Positions 44,884 to 53,592 are shown, counted from the stretch's first letter. The stretch is 64,000 nt of DNA from Bradyrhizobium sp. 1 (GCF_023073315.1 NZ_JADPJH010000011.1:300837-364836), one strand, 5' to 3'. Notes: a model not told the origin generated them from the sequence alone. Translations and numbers: made by a program.

Positions 44884-45171
44884 TCAGCAGCCGCGGCAGA
44901 TGATCAGCTTGCGATCGATCTCCACATCGAGCCGTCGCAACTCGACGTCGGCGGACGACGCCTGCACAGGCTCCGACATGTCGCCGGGCCGCGGCTGCCG
45001 GTGACCGATGGGAGCTTGCCGGTACAAATCCGCGAACCTTGTCGGGCCGGGATTGCTGATCGGAACGAACGTCGTGCGGGCGCCGGCACTTTCTCCTGCC
45101 CTGAGGCTCGAAAGCGGCCAGCACAACAACGCAGCTGCGACGATGGACGGACCAAGTCTGATCGACATCAT
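44884..45171 (-). CDS. Small exported protein with C-terminal CRGC
   Basis: The 95-residue protein has an export signal (MMSIRLGPSIVAAALLCWPL), a polar middle and a C terminus ending DRKLIICRGC. GAGGAG lies a few nt before the first ATG (45171). A longer frame from 45663 is only the antisense of the kinase gene and is rejected. It may be a small periplasmic thiol protein; I do not recognise a family. It lies downstream of the kinase gene on the same strand. Confidence 0.7.
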   Translation of the reverse strand: MMSIRLGPSIVAAALLCWPLSSLRAGESAGARTTFVPISNPGPTRFADLYRQAPIGHRQPRPGDMSEPVQASSADVELRRLDVEIDRKLIICRGC

Positions 45172-45307
45172 GTATCTCCTCTCGCGGTGACATTGCGAAC
45201 ACGCGCCCGCGAGGATTAGGAGATGCCGGCTACTCCGCCATTTCGCCCGTGGCGATATCGCGTTACGGCTGAAACCGCCTGCAACGCCGTCGCGCGCCGG
45301 ACTGGCG

Positions 45308-47809
45308 TTACGAAACCCCGGCCGCCCGCCTCGATGTTCCGCTCCTGACTGATGCGACAAGGCTCCGCGCCAGCGCACCGGCGAGCTCCGCCGACACCAG
45401 CGGGTGGTGAACGAGCTCAGTGATTCCTGACGTCTTGAGCGAGGGAATCGCCAGGTCGCGCGTCGAGGGCGCTGCCAGGATGATCGGCAGATCAGGCACG
45501 GCATCATGCAATGCCGCTGCGAGTTCGAGCGAGGAGCCTCCGGGCAGGTGACACACCAGCGCCGCGTCGAACCGGGCGTGCGCGGCCCGGCAGGCGTCGA
45601 TCGCCTCCGCCAGCCCGGTGAAGCCGACGGGTTCATAACCCAATGCAGCGAGGATTTCCTCATAGCGCAACAGGCGGCGGCGGTCGGTGTCGATCACGAG
45701 CACGGTTTCGCCGGCGCCCCGCAGCGCCGGATCGTGGCCGCATTGAGCCGGCCGCGGCTCGTCGGGGTCGCCCGACGGCAGCCAGACGTCGAAGCGCGTG
45801 CCGGCATCGGGCTTGCTCTGCACGGCGATGGCGCCGCCATGTTGCTCGACGATCTCGCGAACCGTTGCGAGCCCGAGGCCGTTACCATCCGGGCGAGTGG
45901 TGAAGAACGGCTCGAAGATCTGCTCCAGCGTCGCCTCGTCCATGCCGGGTCCGGGATCGGTGACAGAAATGACGGTGAAGCGGCCAGGACCGACTTCGCT
46001 GCGCCCGATCGGTAGCGCCCTTGCAAGCTCCCGCGTCTCGATCCGGAGCTCGATGCGGCCTGGCTCCTTCATCGCCTGCGCCGCATTGTTGCACAGGTTC
46101 AGGATGACCTGTTGCAACTGGGCCGGCTCGCCCGTCACGAACGCCGTATCGGCGGCATCGCTGACCTCGAACTTGACGTGCGAGGGTAGTGATGCCGCCA
46201 GCAGCGATTTGGTTTCGTCCACCAGGGTCTTGACGCAGACACGCTCCCGCCTGCCCTCGCCGCGGCGCCCGAAGCTGAGAATCTGCTCGACCAATTCGCG
46301 CGCCCGCTCGCCGGCCCGGCGGATCTCGGCGAGGCTCGCGGCCGGACGGCTTCCCGACGGGACCCGCGCATCGGCCATTTCGGCATAACCGAGAATGGCA
46401 CCGACGATGTTGTTGAAGTTGTGGGCGATGCCGCTGGCGAAGGTGCCGATGGTCTCCATGCGGCGCGCATGCTGCAAACTCGCCTGCAGGCGCTCCTTCT
46501 CGCCTTCGAGCCGGGCCCGCCTGATCGCGTTGCCGATCGCGTCGAAGGCCATGCGAAACAGGGACACTTCGGCCCAGTATGTGAGCGCGCCGCCGCGCAC
46601 GGCATCGAAGCCGAGAATGCCGTCGCGGCTGCCATAGGCCGCCATGATGCATAGCCAGCCGCTCACGCCGGCCTCGGCGAGCAGGTTCATCGTGTCATGG
46701 CGATGTGAGCCGTTGACCTTGGGAATATAGACGATGCCGTCGTCGCCGCCGTCAAATCGCGGCGCGAGCCCGAGCAGCCGCTCCGGCCAGCCCGGCTCGA
46801 ACGCGACGCCGTCGCGGGACCACCGGTAGGTGTGCATCGTGGTCCCGACCACGCAGGCAAAATAGGCGCGGTCCGCGCCGATATATCCGGCAAGCTGGTG
46901 CAGCGCCATCTCGACATCGGTGGCGATCCGTTCGTTGCTCGAGTTGATGAACAGCATCGAGATGTTGGCGATCGCGTGCTCGAACGTCGCGCGCCGGCGC
47001 AGCGTCACGGCCCGTTTGCGGAGCAGCACGCCGAAATAGAGGATGCCGGAGAGCAGCAGCAGCGAGGTGATATACTGAAGCAACCGCGTCTGGCGCGCCG
47101 AGGCGCGCGCGGCAAGCTGGCGTTTCAGGATGAGGGCCAGCATGGCATCCTGCTCGCGGTTGTTGGACTCGGCGACGAGCGTCTTCAGGATGATGTCGAT
47201 ATCGGGCAGTAGGTCATGCAGCATCTGTCCATGAGTCAGCAGCGCGCTGACCGAGTCCTTCTCCGCCGGCGGCGTTTGCAGTTGCGCCAGCTCTTCCAGC
47301 CGGTCCTCGACCTGGCGCGCCGCCGCGTCCGAGGTATCGAGCGTCAGGCGCAGCATGGCGGCCGCCAATGCGGAGGACGCCGTCACCAGCGGCCGCGTGT
47401 CCGATTCAGCCAGCTTGTCGCTGAACAGAACGAAATAGGCGAACGAGTTCTGGAGCAACGCGTTCCTGCTCTTGAACCGTTCGATCAGGCTTTCCTGCCG
47501 GCCGGCCCGCGCCGACAGCACGTCGATCGCGCCGGTCTGCTCGACGTCGAGGCCCGCCGTATCGCGCAACTTTGTCAGGGCATCGTCATAGGCATTCACC
47601 ATTTCCACCAGCCCGTCATAGTTGCGCGACAGGCCGGCGCGCGCAGTGAGGACTTCCCTGGTCATCCCGCGTTCGAACCGGCTGAAATCCCCGAGCGCCT
47701 GCAACTGGGTGTCGTAGCGCGCCGAATTGACGTTCAGCCCGTTGAGCAGGAGCCAGGTGAGAAGCGCGAGCACGAATGCAACGCAGGCGACGAGCGGAGC
47801 AGATCTCAC
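45308..47809 (-). CDS. VirA-like membrane sensor histidine kinase with degenerate receiver
   Basis: The 833-residue protein starts by GTGA overlap with the upstream dihaem gene. Helix 1 spans about 4-24 and helix 2 about 247-267, flanking a long helical periplasmic sensor. It then has a GAF-like domain (about 285-440), a HisKA domain with His463 in SGIAHNFNNIVGA, an HATPase domain (NLCNNAAQAM, DPGPGMDEATL, GNGLGLATV) and a C-terminal receiver-like domain (VLVIDTDRRRLLRYEEILAALG). In that last domain the phosphoacceptor Asp is missing (segment DAALVCHLPGGSS), as expected for an inhibitory receiver. The order matches Agrobacterium VirA, whose partner VirG has a close relative at 49.7 kb. Confidence 0.88.
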   Translation of the reverse strand: MRSAPLVACVAFVLALLTWLLLNGLNVNSARYDTQLQALGDFSRFERGMTREVLTARAGLSRNYDGLVEMVNAYDDALTKLRDTAGLDVEQTGAIDVLSARAGRQESLIERFKSRNALLQNSFAYFVLFSDKLAESDTRPLVTASSALAAAMLRLTLDTSDAAARQVEDRLEELAQLQTPPAEKDSVSALLTHGQMLHDLLPDIDIILKTLVAESNNREQDAMLALILKRQLAARASARQTRLLQYITSLLLLSGILYFGVLLRKRAVTLRRRATFEHAIANISMLFINSSNERIATDVEMALHQLAGYIGADRAYFACVVGTTMHTYRWSRDGVAFEPGWPERLLGLAPRFDGGDDGIVYIPKVNGSHRHDTMNLLAEAGVSGWLCIMAAYGSRDGILGFDAVRGGALTYWAEVSLFRMAFDAIGNAIRRARLEGEKERLQASLQHARRMETIGTFASGIAHNFNNIVGAILGYAEMADARVPSGSRPAASLAEIRRAGERARELVEQILSFGRRGEGRRERVCVKTLVDETKSLLAASLPSHVKFEVSDAADTAFVTGEPAQLQQVILNLCNNAAQAMKEPGRIELRIETRELARALPIGRSEVGPGRFTVISVTDPGPGMDEATLEQIFEPFFTTRPDGNGLGLATVREIVEQHGGAIAVQSKPDAGTRFDVWLPSGDPDEPRPAQCGHDPALRGAGETVLVIDTDRRRLLRYEEILAALGYEPVGFTGLAEAIDACRAAHARFDAALVCHLPGGSSLELAAALHDAVPDLPIILAAPSTRDLAIPSLKTSGITELVHHPLVSAELAGALARSLVASVRSGTSRRAAGVS

Positions 47810-48795
47810 GGCGAGCCTCCCACGGGCGCGCCGCGATAGGTCCCGGTCAGGCTGCCCAGAAAAGCGACGAGCGACCTGGCCTGCTGGTCTGTCAGCGTCG
47901 CGTTCAACTGGGCCATCGCCATCTTGCGAACCGCGTCCTCGAGCGTCGGTGAGCTGCCGTCGTGAAAATAAGGCGGCGTGGTCGCGACGTTGCGCAGGCT
48001 CGGCACGCGCAGGATCTTCGGCTCGGGCGAGGCGAGAGGATGGAATATGCCGTGTCGCTCGTACAAATTGCCGCCGACATTGACGCCCTGATGGCAGGCC
48101 GAGCAACCCAGCGACTTGAACAGGCGATATCCGTCCAGTTCGTCCGCCGACAGCGCTGCATCGTCGCCCTGGAGCCAGCGATCGAACCTGCCGCCCGGCG
48201 TGAGCAGCGTGCGCTGAAAGCTTGCAAGCGCGTCGACGACATCGTCGCCCTCCGGACGGCGGCCATAAGCCGCCATGAAGCGGCCGCGCATGTCGAGATC
48301 GGCATCGAGCTTTGCGGCAATCTCCGCCGCGCTGCTAGCCATGGTGCGCGGGCTTTCCAGCGATGCGTTGATATCAGCCTCGACGGTGCGGAATTTTCCT
48401 TCCCAGCTGAAACGAAAGCTGAGCGTCGAGTTGAAGACGGTGAGCGAGTTGAGCGCAAGCTCCACCCCGTCGAGACCGACATCGTGCCGCTTCTGGCTGG
48501 CGCCGTTGGTCGCGATGTCATGGCAATATTGGCAGTTGCGGGAATTGTCGTGCGATACCCGGCGGTCGCTGAACAGTTTCTCACCGAGCGCGACCTTGAG
48601 CGGGTCGATGGCGGGAGCCGAAGGAATCGGCGTGATCGGCTCGCCGCGGTCCAGCACGACTGGCGGCGGCGATTGCGACGGCGCAGGCGTGACTTCCACG
48701 CAGCACAACAGCACCGCGCAAATGGCGATGACGCCGCCCCGATAGCCGGCGCCTGGCCCGGCTCCGCGAAATCCAATCAATGGTCGCACTGTCAA
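47806..48795 (-). CDS. Dihaem cytochrome c peroxidase/MauG-like protein
   Basis: The 329-residue exported protein has a hydrophobic N-terminal signal (VIAICAVLLCCVEV), CQYCH and CSACH haem-binding sites, and the CcpA/MauG layout KVALGEKLFSDRRVSHDNSRNCQYCH, ALNSLTVFNST and GFxxFxxLGC-like region. It should act in the periplasm on peroxide or in oxidative modification. The start is uncertain: TTG 48795 and GTG 48789 are both possible and no ATG fits. Its stop overlaps the start of the VirA-like kinase gene, so expression of sensor and haem protein is coupled. Confidence 0.84.
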   Translation of the reverse strand: MTVRPLIGFRGAGPGAGYRGGVIAICAVLLCCVEVTPAPSQSPPPVVLDRGEPITPIPSAPAIDPLKVALGEKLFSDRRVSHDNSRNCQYCHDIATNGASQKRHDVGLDGVELALNSLTVFNSTLSFRFSWEGKFRTVEADINASLESPRTMASSAAEIAAKLDADLDMRGRFMAAYGRRPEGDDVVDALASFQRTLLTPGGRFDRWLQGDDAALSADELDGYRLFKSLGCSACHQGVNVGGNLYERHGIFHPLASPEPKILRVPSLRNVATTPPYFHDGSSPTLEDAVRKMAMAQLNATLTDQQARSLVAFLGSLTGTYRGAPVGGSP

Positions 48796-48982
48796 TCATA
48801 TGGGGGTGGAAGCGAAACCAGCTGCATCTGTTCAAGGGCTTTTGATCGAAGCGCGATGATTTCGTGAACGCGGCCTTGGCCAGATCCGGACGCCGAACAT
48901 GCCGGCGTTGAAGCCGCTCGAGATCATCAAACGGCACATGGCGTGGCAGAGGTCCAGCCCGGCGAAGGCAAGATAGAACGCA

Positions 48983-49591
48983 TCAGCAATCACGGCAGTA
49001 CCTCACCGTTCGCTCGACGTCCGAACGGCAGCAGATTCCGAGATCGCGCAACGTCCGGTCGTCGAGCTCCTCGAGAGCGACAACCGCCCGTCTGATCTCG
49101 CGCTCGCGGCGCAGCTGCGCCGGCCATGCCGCCAACGTCTCGCCCGCTGCGCGCAGCCAGCTCCAGTGCCGCTCCGGTTGCGCCCCGAGCGGCCGGACGT
49201 GATCGAGCTTGACCACGTTGCCGGCGCCGGCACGGTCCTGCACCGGCTCCGGTGGCTCGCTGACGTCAGGGGGCGGCTCGCGATCTCTTGTTGCCGCCAG
49301 GATGGCATGAACCGGCATGGCGGCCGTCGGATGCAACGCCGCGCCATAGAGGGCAAAGCCTTCCATCAAGGCAAAGAGCAGCTTCCACCAGAATGAGCCG
49401 GCGCTCCGCCCCGGCTCCGCTTCGGGCCGCACCGGATGCGAACCGATGTCTGCAACGCTCTGCATCCCGGTACGGTCAAAACCGAAATGAACGAGGCCAC
49501 GGCCGTCGGACCGTGCAAGCCAGCCCGGTCCGTCAGGCTCGGTGATACTCAGGCGGACAACACGGGCTACACTGCGAGACTGCGCTTTCAT
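48983..49591 (-). CDS. DUF1127 protein with long N-terminal extension
   Basis: The 202-residue protein ends in a DUF1127 (YjiS-like) domain: EIRRAVVALEELDDRTLRDLGICCRSDVERTVRY. Small free-standing DUF1127 proteins act in phosphate, carbon and RNA-related stress responses in alphaproteobacteria. Here it is fused to about 150 residues of polar and Trp-rich sequence with a possible amphipathic or membrane segment (WWKLLFALMEGFALYG). ATG 49591 is unambiguous. It lies 188 bp upstream of the dihaem gene on the same strand, so the three genes may share one transcript whose 5' region carries a vir box. Confidence 0.85.
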   Translation of the reverse strand: MKAQSRSVARVVRLSITEPDGPGWLARSDGRGLVHFGFDRTGMQSVADIGSHPVRPEAEPGRSAGSFWWKLLFALMEGFALYGAALHPTAAMPVHAILAATRDREPPPDVSEPPEPVQDRAGAGNVVKLDHVRPLGAQPERHWSWLRAAGETLAAWPAQLRREREIRRAVVALEELDDRTLRDLGICCRSDVERTVRYCRDC

Positions 49592-49598
49592 CGTAAAT

Positions 49599-49621
49599 CT
49601 CCCACACGCTGTTGGTGGGAG
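49599..49621 (-). other. Leader hairpin upstream of the DUF1127 gene
   Basis: CTCCCAC (49599-49605) and GTGGGAG (49615-49621) form a perfect 7-bp stem with a 9-nt loop, starting 8 bp upstream of the start codon. In the minus-strand transcript this would sit next to the ribosome binding region and could influence translation. Confidence 0.5.
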
Positions 49622-49671
49622 GCAATCTGAATACAGGCCGTTACACCGAGATCACCACCGCCGGCAAAGGA

Positions 49672-49685
49672 GTTACAGTTGCAAT
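49672..49685. promoter_or_regulatory. vir-box-like site upstream of the DUF1127/dihaem/kinase run
   Basis: GTTACAGTTGCAAT agrees with the vir-box consensus RTTDCAWWTGHAAY (as I recall it from Agrobacterium VirG work) at 13 of 14 positions. It ends 81 bp upstream of the DUF1127 start and is 12/14 identical to the perfect site at 52027. The VirG-like regulator gene lies immediately beyond. Confidence 0.65.
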
Positions 49686-49738
49686 CAGGCGGTGGCATTT
49701 TTGTATACGCGTGATCTTCGCGCAAACGCGTTCTGCGC

Positions 49739-50464
49739 CTAGAACGGATCTACGGGAACCGCGAAGACATAGCCGACGCCTCGCTCGGTCTGAATGACGC
49801 GCGGTGCGCTCGGATCGGACTCCAGCTTGCGCCGCAGCCGCAGCACCTGAACGTCGATGCTGCGATCGAAAATGTCCTCGTGGATGCGGGTCGCCTGAAG
49901 CAGGTGCTCACGGGTCAATGGCCGCTGCGGCGCTTCGAGGAAGGCCAGCAACAAGGCATATTCGCCCTTGCTGAGCGGTACCGGCGCTTCGCTGGGATCG
50001 ATCAGCTTGCGGCCGCGGCGCTCCAGCTTCCATCCGCTAAAGCGATAGCCGCCGCGCTCGGGATCGCGGGCGCGCGCGGCACGGCCCATCTCCTGTCGCC
50101 GCAACACCGCGCGGACACGTGCCAGCAGCTCTCGCAAGGAAAACGGCTTGATGATGTAGTCGTCGGCGCCGAGCTCGAGCCCGACGATACGATCGATTTC
50201 ATCGGGGCGGTGGCCGGTCGTGATGATGACGGGCACGTCGGAATGCGAACGGATCTCCCGCAGCAGATCCAGACCGTCTTCTTGACCAAGCCGAAGGTCG
50301 AGAATGATCAGGCTGGGCTGGCCGGCTTCGAGGTAGTGGTTCAACTCAGTCCTGTTGGAGGCCGCCCTGGTCGGGACGTTGTGCTCCTCGAGATATCTTA
50401 TCACCATCTGTCGCAAGGTGGGATCGTCGTCGACAACGACGATGTGGCCAACATCTGCAAGCAT
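49739..50464 (-). CDS. VirG-like OmpR-family response regulator
   Basis: The 241-residue protein has an N-terminal receiver with Asp12-Asp14, phosphoacceptor Asp56 in IILDLRLGQEDGLD, Thr82/Thr83 and Lys106 in YIIKPFS. The C-terminal OmpR-type winged helix includes LSKGEYALLLAFLEAPQRPLT, EDIFDRSIDVQVLRLRRKLE and RGVGYVF. Several stretches (REDGLD-like, LLLAFLE, YDRSIDV, LRLRRKLE) recall Agrobacterium VirG closely. Its partner is most likely the VirA-like kinase at 45.3-47.8 kb. The vir-box-like sites at 49672 and 52027 are plausible targets. Confidence 0.9.
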   Translation of the reverse strand: MLADVGHIVVVDDDPTLRQMVIRYLEEHNVPTRAASNRTELNHYLEAGQPSLIILDLRLGQEDGLDLLREIRSHSDVPVIITTGHRPDEIDRIVGLELGADDYIIKPFSLRELLARVRAVLRRQEMGRAARARDPERGGYRFSGWKLERRGRKLIDPSEAPVPLSKGEYALLLAFLEAPQRPLTREHLLQATRIHEDIFDRSIDVQVLRLRRKLESDPSAPRVIQTERGVGYVFAVPVDPF

Positions 50465-50911
50465 ACTTCTCTCTCAAAATCTGCCGTCACCAACAGAGTC
50501 GCGATCTGATATCCGCAATCACTCAGAATAATATAGGGGACAGCCAAAACCTCACCATGCGCGAGACCGTCCATAACGCTCTGTTGGCGCCGTATCCCGG
50601 TATTTCTGCGGCTAATTCCATCGGATATCGCAGACGTGAAGCATTGTGATCCGAGGGAATGCTACTTTTGAGCGATTCCAATCTGTCCGCCTGCGTCATT
50701 GTTCGCCGGAGACGAAGGGATTGTCCGGCGGTGACGACGCCCCTGCGCGACTGGCAGCGAAGACTGTGAAAGCTTTGCTGCCTGCGCAACGTCGACGTCC
50801 GCAACGCGCGTGCTTTTCCCGATGCCGCTGCACTGTACGCGTATCGGACGCGTGATGACGACGGTGCAGCCGGGGCGAGACCGGCCGCACCAGATTATTT
50901 GACACGATTTG
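50465..50911. other. Intergenic region with no gene seen
   Basis: This 447-bp stretch is less GC-rich than its surroundings and must include the regulator's promoter. I see no convincing frame or terminator. It contains GATATCCG (50508-50515) and its reverse complement (50622-50629). No vir-box-like sequence is visible here, unlike autoregulated Agrobacterium virG. Confidence 0.5.
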
Positions 50912-51862
50912 TCAGGAACGCGGGAGAGCCGTCAGGTACTGGTAGATCGCTGCCAGCTCGTCGTCGTCCATCCGCCCGATCGGCCGCCAGGGCATTTGCT
51001 CTTCGAGCCGATGTCCGTTCGGATCGACACCCGTGCGCATGGTGGCGATGAACTGTGCCTGGCTCCAACCCTTGACGATGATGAGGTCGGGTCCGAGCGG
51101 CGGCAATTGGCCGGGCACGCCGCCGGCGAGATCCTTGCCGTGGCATTCACGGCAGTCCTGATAGGACAGGAGGTACCTGCCATAGCGAGCCGTCGGCGCC
51201 TTCGGCGGCGCGATGATCGCACCGGTGAACACCGGCTTGGCGTCCGGCAGCAGTCCGGCGCCCAGCATCGCCAGCCCCAGCAGGCTGAAATGATCCGGCG
51301 GATCCCGGGTCGGCTCCCCCGTCGCGGGCAAGCTGCGGATATAGGCGATCACCGCCCTGGTGTCGTCGTCACTGAGTCGGCCGGCATTGGTGAAGGACAT
51401 GATCGCCAGCCATCGCCCCTGCGCGTCGACGCCATTGCGAATCGCGCGAAAGATCTCGCCGTCGGACCATTGCTTCAACGCTCCGGCGGGCGTTAGATTC
51501 GCCGGCACGAAGGAGCCGATCGGAAGCGGGAGATCCTCGCCGACGTCGCCGCCGCCGGACAACACGCCGCTGTTCGAATGACATCCGGCGCAGAAGCCAT
51601 CCGCGACCGCCCGGCCGCGGGCGATTTGCTCCGGCGTCGCATCGATCTTGAGATCGGGGACCGGCGCAGAACGGGCATGCTGCTTGACGATGCCGGCCGC
51701 GGTCAACGCGCCCATGCCTGACACCGCGATGGCCAGTGCTGCCACCAGCACCACGCCGCCCCACTTCACCACAAGATGATCTGCCCGCAAGGCGCGAACG
51801 CCGAGCCAGACCAGTAGCGCGATGAGAGCGACCATCGCAGCCAGGGCGACAACATCCTGCAT
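50912..51862 (-). CDS. Membrane-anchored dihaem cytochrome c
   Basis: The 316-residue protein starts with two hydrophobic segments (MQDVVALAAMVALIALLVWL, VVLVAALAIAVSGMGAL), so it is probably anchored to the inner membrane with its haem part outside. CAGCH and CRECH are the haem sites. The layout resembles cytochrome subunits of alcohol or aldehyde dehydrogenases and c-type electron carriers. GAGGAGT precedes ATG 51862. A perfect vir box lies 165 bp upstream, shared with the divergent glycosyltransferase gene. Confidence 0.85.
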   Translation of the reverse strand: MQDVVALAAMVALIALLVWLGVRALRADHLVVKWGGVVLVAALAIAVSGMGALTAAGIVKQHARSAPVPDLKIDATPEQIARGRAVADGFCAGCHSNSGVLSGGGDVGEDLPLPIGSFVPANLTPAGALKQWSDGEIFRAIRNGVDAQGRWLAIMSFTNAGRLSDDDTRAVIAYIRSLPATGEPTRDPPDHFSLLGLAMLGAGLLPDAKPVFTGAIIAPPKAPTARYGRYLLSYQDCRECHGKDLAGGVPGQLPPLGPDLIIVKGWSQAQFIATMRTGVDPNGHRLEEQMPWRPIGRMDDDELAAIYQYLTALPRS

Positions 51863-52026
51863 GGCGTACTCCTCAAAGAATTCTGCGCGGTCACAACCGC
51901 GCGATATCCTGGTCGTCAATAATTGCCTTCGGCCAAATCGCCGTTGAATGTCCGCGGCACGCCAAACGGCGCTTTGTCGGATTACGGGCGCGGCATTACC
52001 GCCTCGTTTCACGGCAGGCCGCTCGC

Positions 52027-52040
52027 GTTACAATTGTAAT
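52027..52040. promoter_or_regulatory. Perfect vir box between divergent cytochrome and glycosyltransferase genes
   Basis: GTTACAATTGTAAT matches every position of RTTDCAWWTGHAAY (consensus recalled from VirG studies). It lies 165 bp before the cytochrome start and 183 bp before the glycosyltransferase start, so it could serve either or both. Its core is a 12-bp perfect palindrome, TTACAATTGTAA (52028-52039). Confidence 0.75.
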
Positions 52041-52222
52041 GCTTGCCCGGCAGCGCCATCGCTGCCTTCACCGGCCTTGGCCGCGCCACGATGCGTTGCC
52101 GACGTAACCATTTGGTGGTCATCGGAAGCCTTGGTGTAACGGCGATCCCCTCAATTCCCTCTTGCTCACGCGAGCGGCTGCCCTGTGGCAACCGTGCATC
52201 GATCATCAAGAGGTCATCTCCT

Positions 52223-53575
52223 ATGAAGATTCTTATCGCTTCGACACCTGCGACCGGTCATCTCAATCCGATGCTAGCGATCACGCAGATCCTGGTCGGC
52301 GACGGCCATGAGGTCGCTCTCATGACCGGCACCGCCTTTCGTGCCCGCGTCGAAGCCAGTGGCGTCAAGTTCTTTCCCCTGCCGGAGGATGCGGACTTCG
52401 ATCCGAACGACGTCTTCTCACGGTTCCCCGAGCTCAAGACCATCCCGCCGGGGCTCGAGTGGTTCCGCGTTGCCTGCGAGCGCCTCTTCGTCGACGCCAT
52501 TCCGGCCCAGCACCAGGGGTTGCTGCAGGCGCTGCAGCAGTTTCCCGCCGACATCATCGTCGGCGACGACATGCTGTTCGGCGTGCTGCCGATGCTGCTC
52601 GGACCGCGCTCGCAACGGCCGCCGATCGTGCTCTGCGGGACCTCGTTCCTGCATTGGGCGCGCGAGGATGGCGCCCCGAATTTCCTCGGCCTGCAGCCGG
52701 CAAAGAGCGACGACGAGCGCGGTCAATATGCGGCGATGGCGCGGGATTATGATGCGGCAGTCGACCAGCCGGTGTCGCTGCGCCTGAATCGGGCGCTGAA
52801 GACCCTCGGCGTCGGACCGATCTCGATGCCGCTGTTCCATTCCGTGGTCGCGCTCGCGGATTCCTATATGCAATTGTCGGTGCCGAGCTTCGAGTTTCCG
52901 CGCGAAATCCCGTCCTCCGTGCACTTCGTCGGCACGCCTCCGATCATCCCCAACCAGGTGCCGCCGCCGGCCTGGGCCGAAGACCTCGACGGTTCGCGCA
53001 AGGTCGTTCTGGTAACGCAGGGAACGGTGGCCAATCACAATTTCAACCTGCTGGTCGCCCCGACGCTGGCAGCGCTTGCCGACGAGCCCGACATCCTGGT
53101 GATCGCGACCGCGGGCGGACGGCCGGTGAACGCCATCCCCGGCAAGGTCCCGTCGAATGCGCGCATCGCCCGCTATCTGCCGTTCGAATGGCTGCTGCCG
53201 AAGGTCGACGTGCTCGTCACCAATGGCGGCTATGGCAGCGTCAACCAGGCCATGAGCTACGGCATCCCGCTGGTCACGGCGGGACTGACCGAAGACAAGG
53301 CCGACGTCAACGCGCGGGTGGCGTGGTCCGGCGTCGGAATCAATCTCGAGACCAACGAGCCAACTCCGGAAGCCTTGCGCAACGCCGTGCGGGCGGTGCT
53401 CGACCAGCCGCGTTATCAGTTGCGCGCAGCGCAGATCGCGGACGAGTTCGCCGGGATCAACACACGGGCGGAGGTTCTCCGGGTCATCAGCGAGCTCGTG
53501 ACCGACGAGACCGAAGTGTCGCGCCAGCGCGCGATCGCTGCGAGCCAGGGACGGCGTGCCAGCCGGCGCGCCTGA
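52223..53575 (+). CDS. Family 1-type (UGT/MGT) glycosyltransferase
   Basis: The 450-residue protein begins MKILIASTPATGHLNPMLAI, the acceptor-domain start of GT-B enzymes of the UGT/macrolide glycosyltransferase group. Near its C-terminal half it has the nucleotide-sugar signature VLVTNGGYGSVNQAMSYGIPLV. Such cytosolic enzymes glycosylate small lipophilic acceptors or antibiotics. AGAGGT precedes ATG 52223. A strong hairpin follows its stop, and a Bcr/CflA efflux gene is immediately downstream, so a modify-and-export function is plausible. Confidence 0.86.
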   Translation: MKILIASTPATGHLNPMLAITQILVGDGHEVALMTGTAFRARVEASGVKFFPLPEDADFDPNDVFSRFPELKTIPPGLEWFRVACERLFVDAIPAQHQGLLQALQQFPADIIVGDDMLFGVLPMLLGPRSQRPPIVLCGTSFLHWAREDGAPNFLGLQPAKSDDERGQYAAMARDYDAAVDQPVSLRLNRALKTLGVGPISMPLFHSVVALADSYMQLSVPSFEFPREIPSSVHFVGTPPIIPNQVPPPAWAEDLDGSRKVVLVTQGTVANHNFNLLVAPTLAALADEPDILVIATAGGRPVNAIPGKVPSNARIARYLPFEWLLPKVDVLVTNGGYGSVNQAMSYGIPLVTAGLTEDKADVNARVAWSGVGINLETNEPTPEALRNAVRAVLDQPRYQLRAAQIADEFAGINTRAEVLRVISELVTDETEVSRQRAIAASQGRRASRRA

Positions 53576-53592
53576 TCCGCAGCTGGAGAAAA

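Noticed and set aside
44884-45663. Long version of the small CRGC protein gene
   Set aside because: Its first 160 or so codons lie antisense to the kinase; only the last 95 codons have a signal peptide and ribosome binding site.
50508-50629. GATATCCG and its complement 106 bp apart
   Set aside because: Eight-base arms at this distance are weak evidence for a structure or looped operator.
50523-50804. 93-codon frame in the gap beyond the VirG-like gene
   Set aside because: Arg/Ser-rich translation, no ribosome binding site and no recognisable motif.
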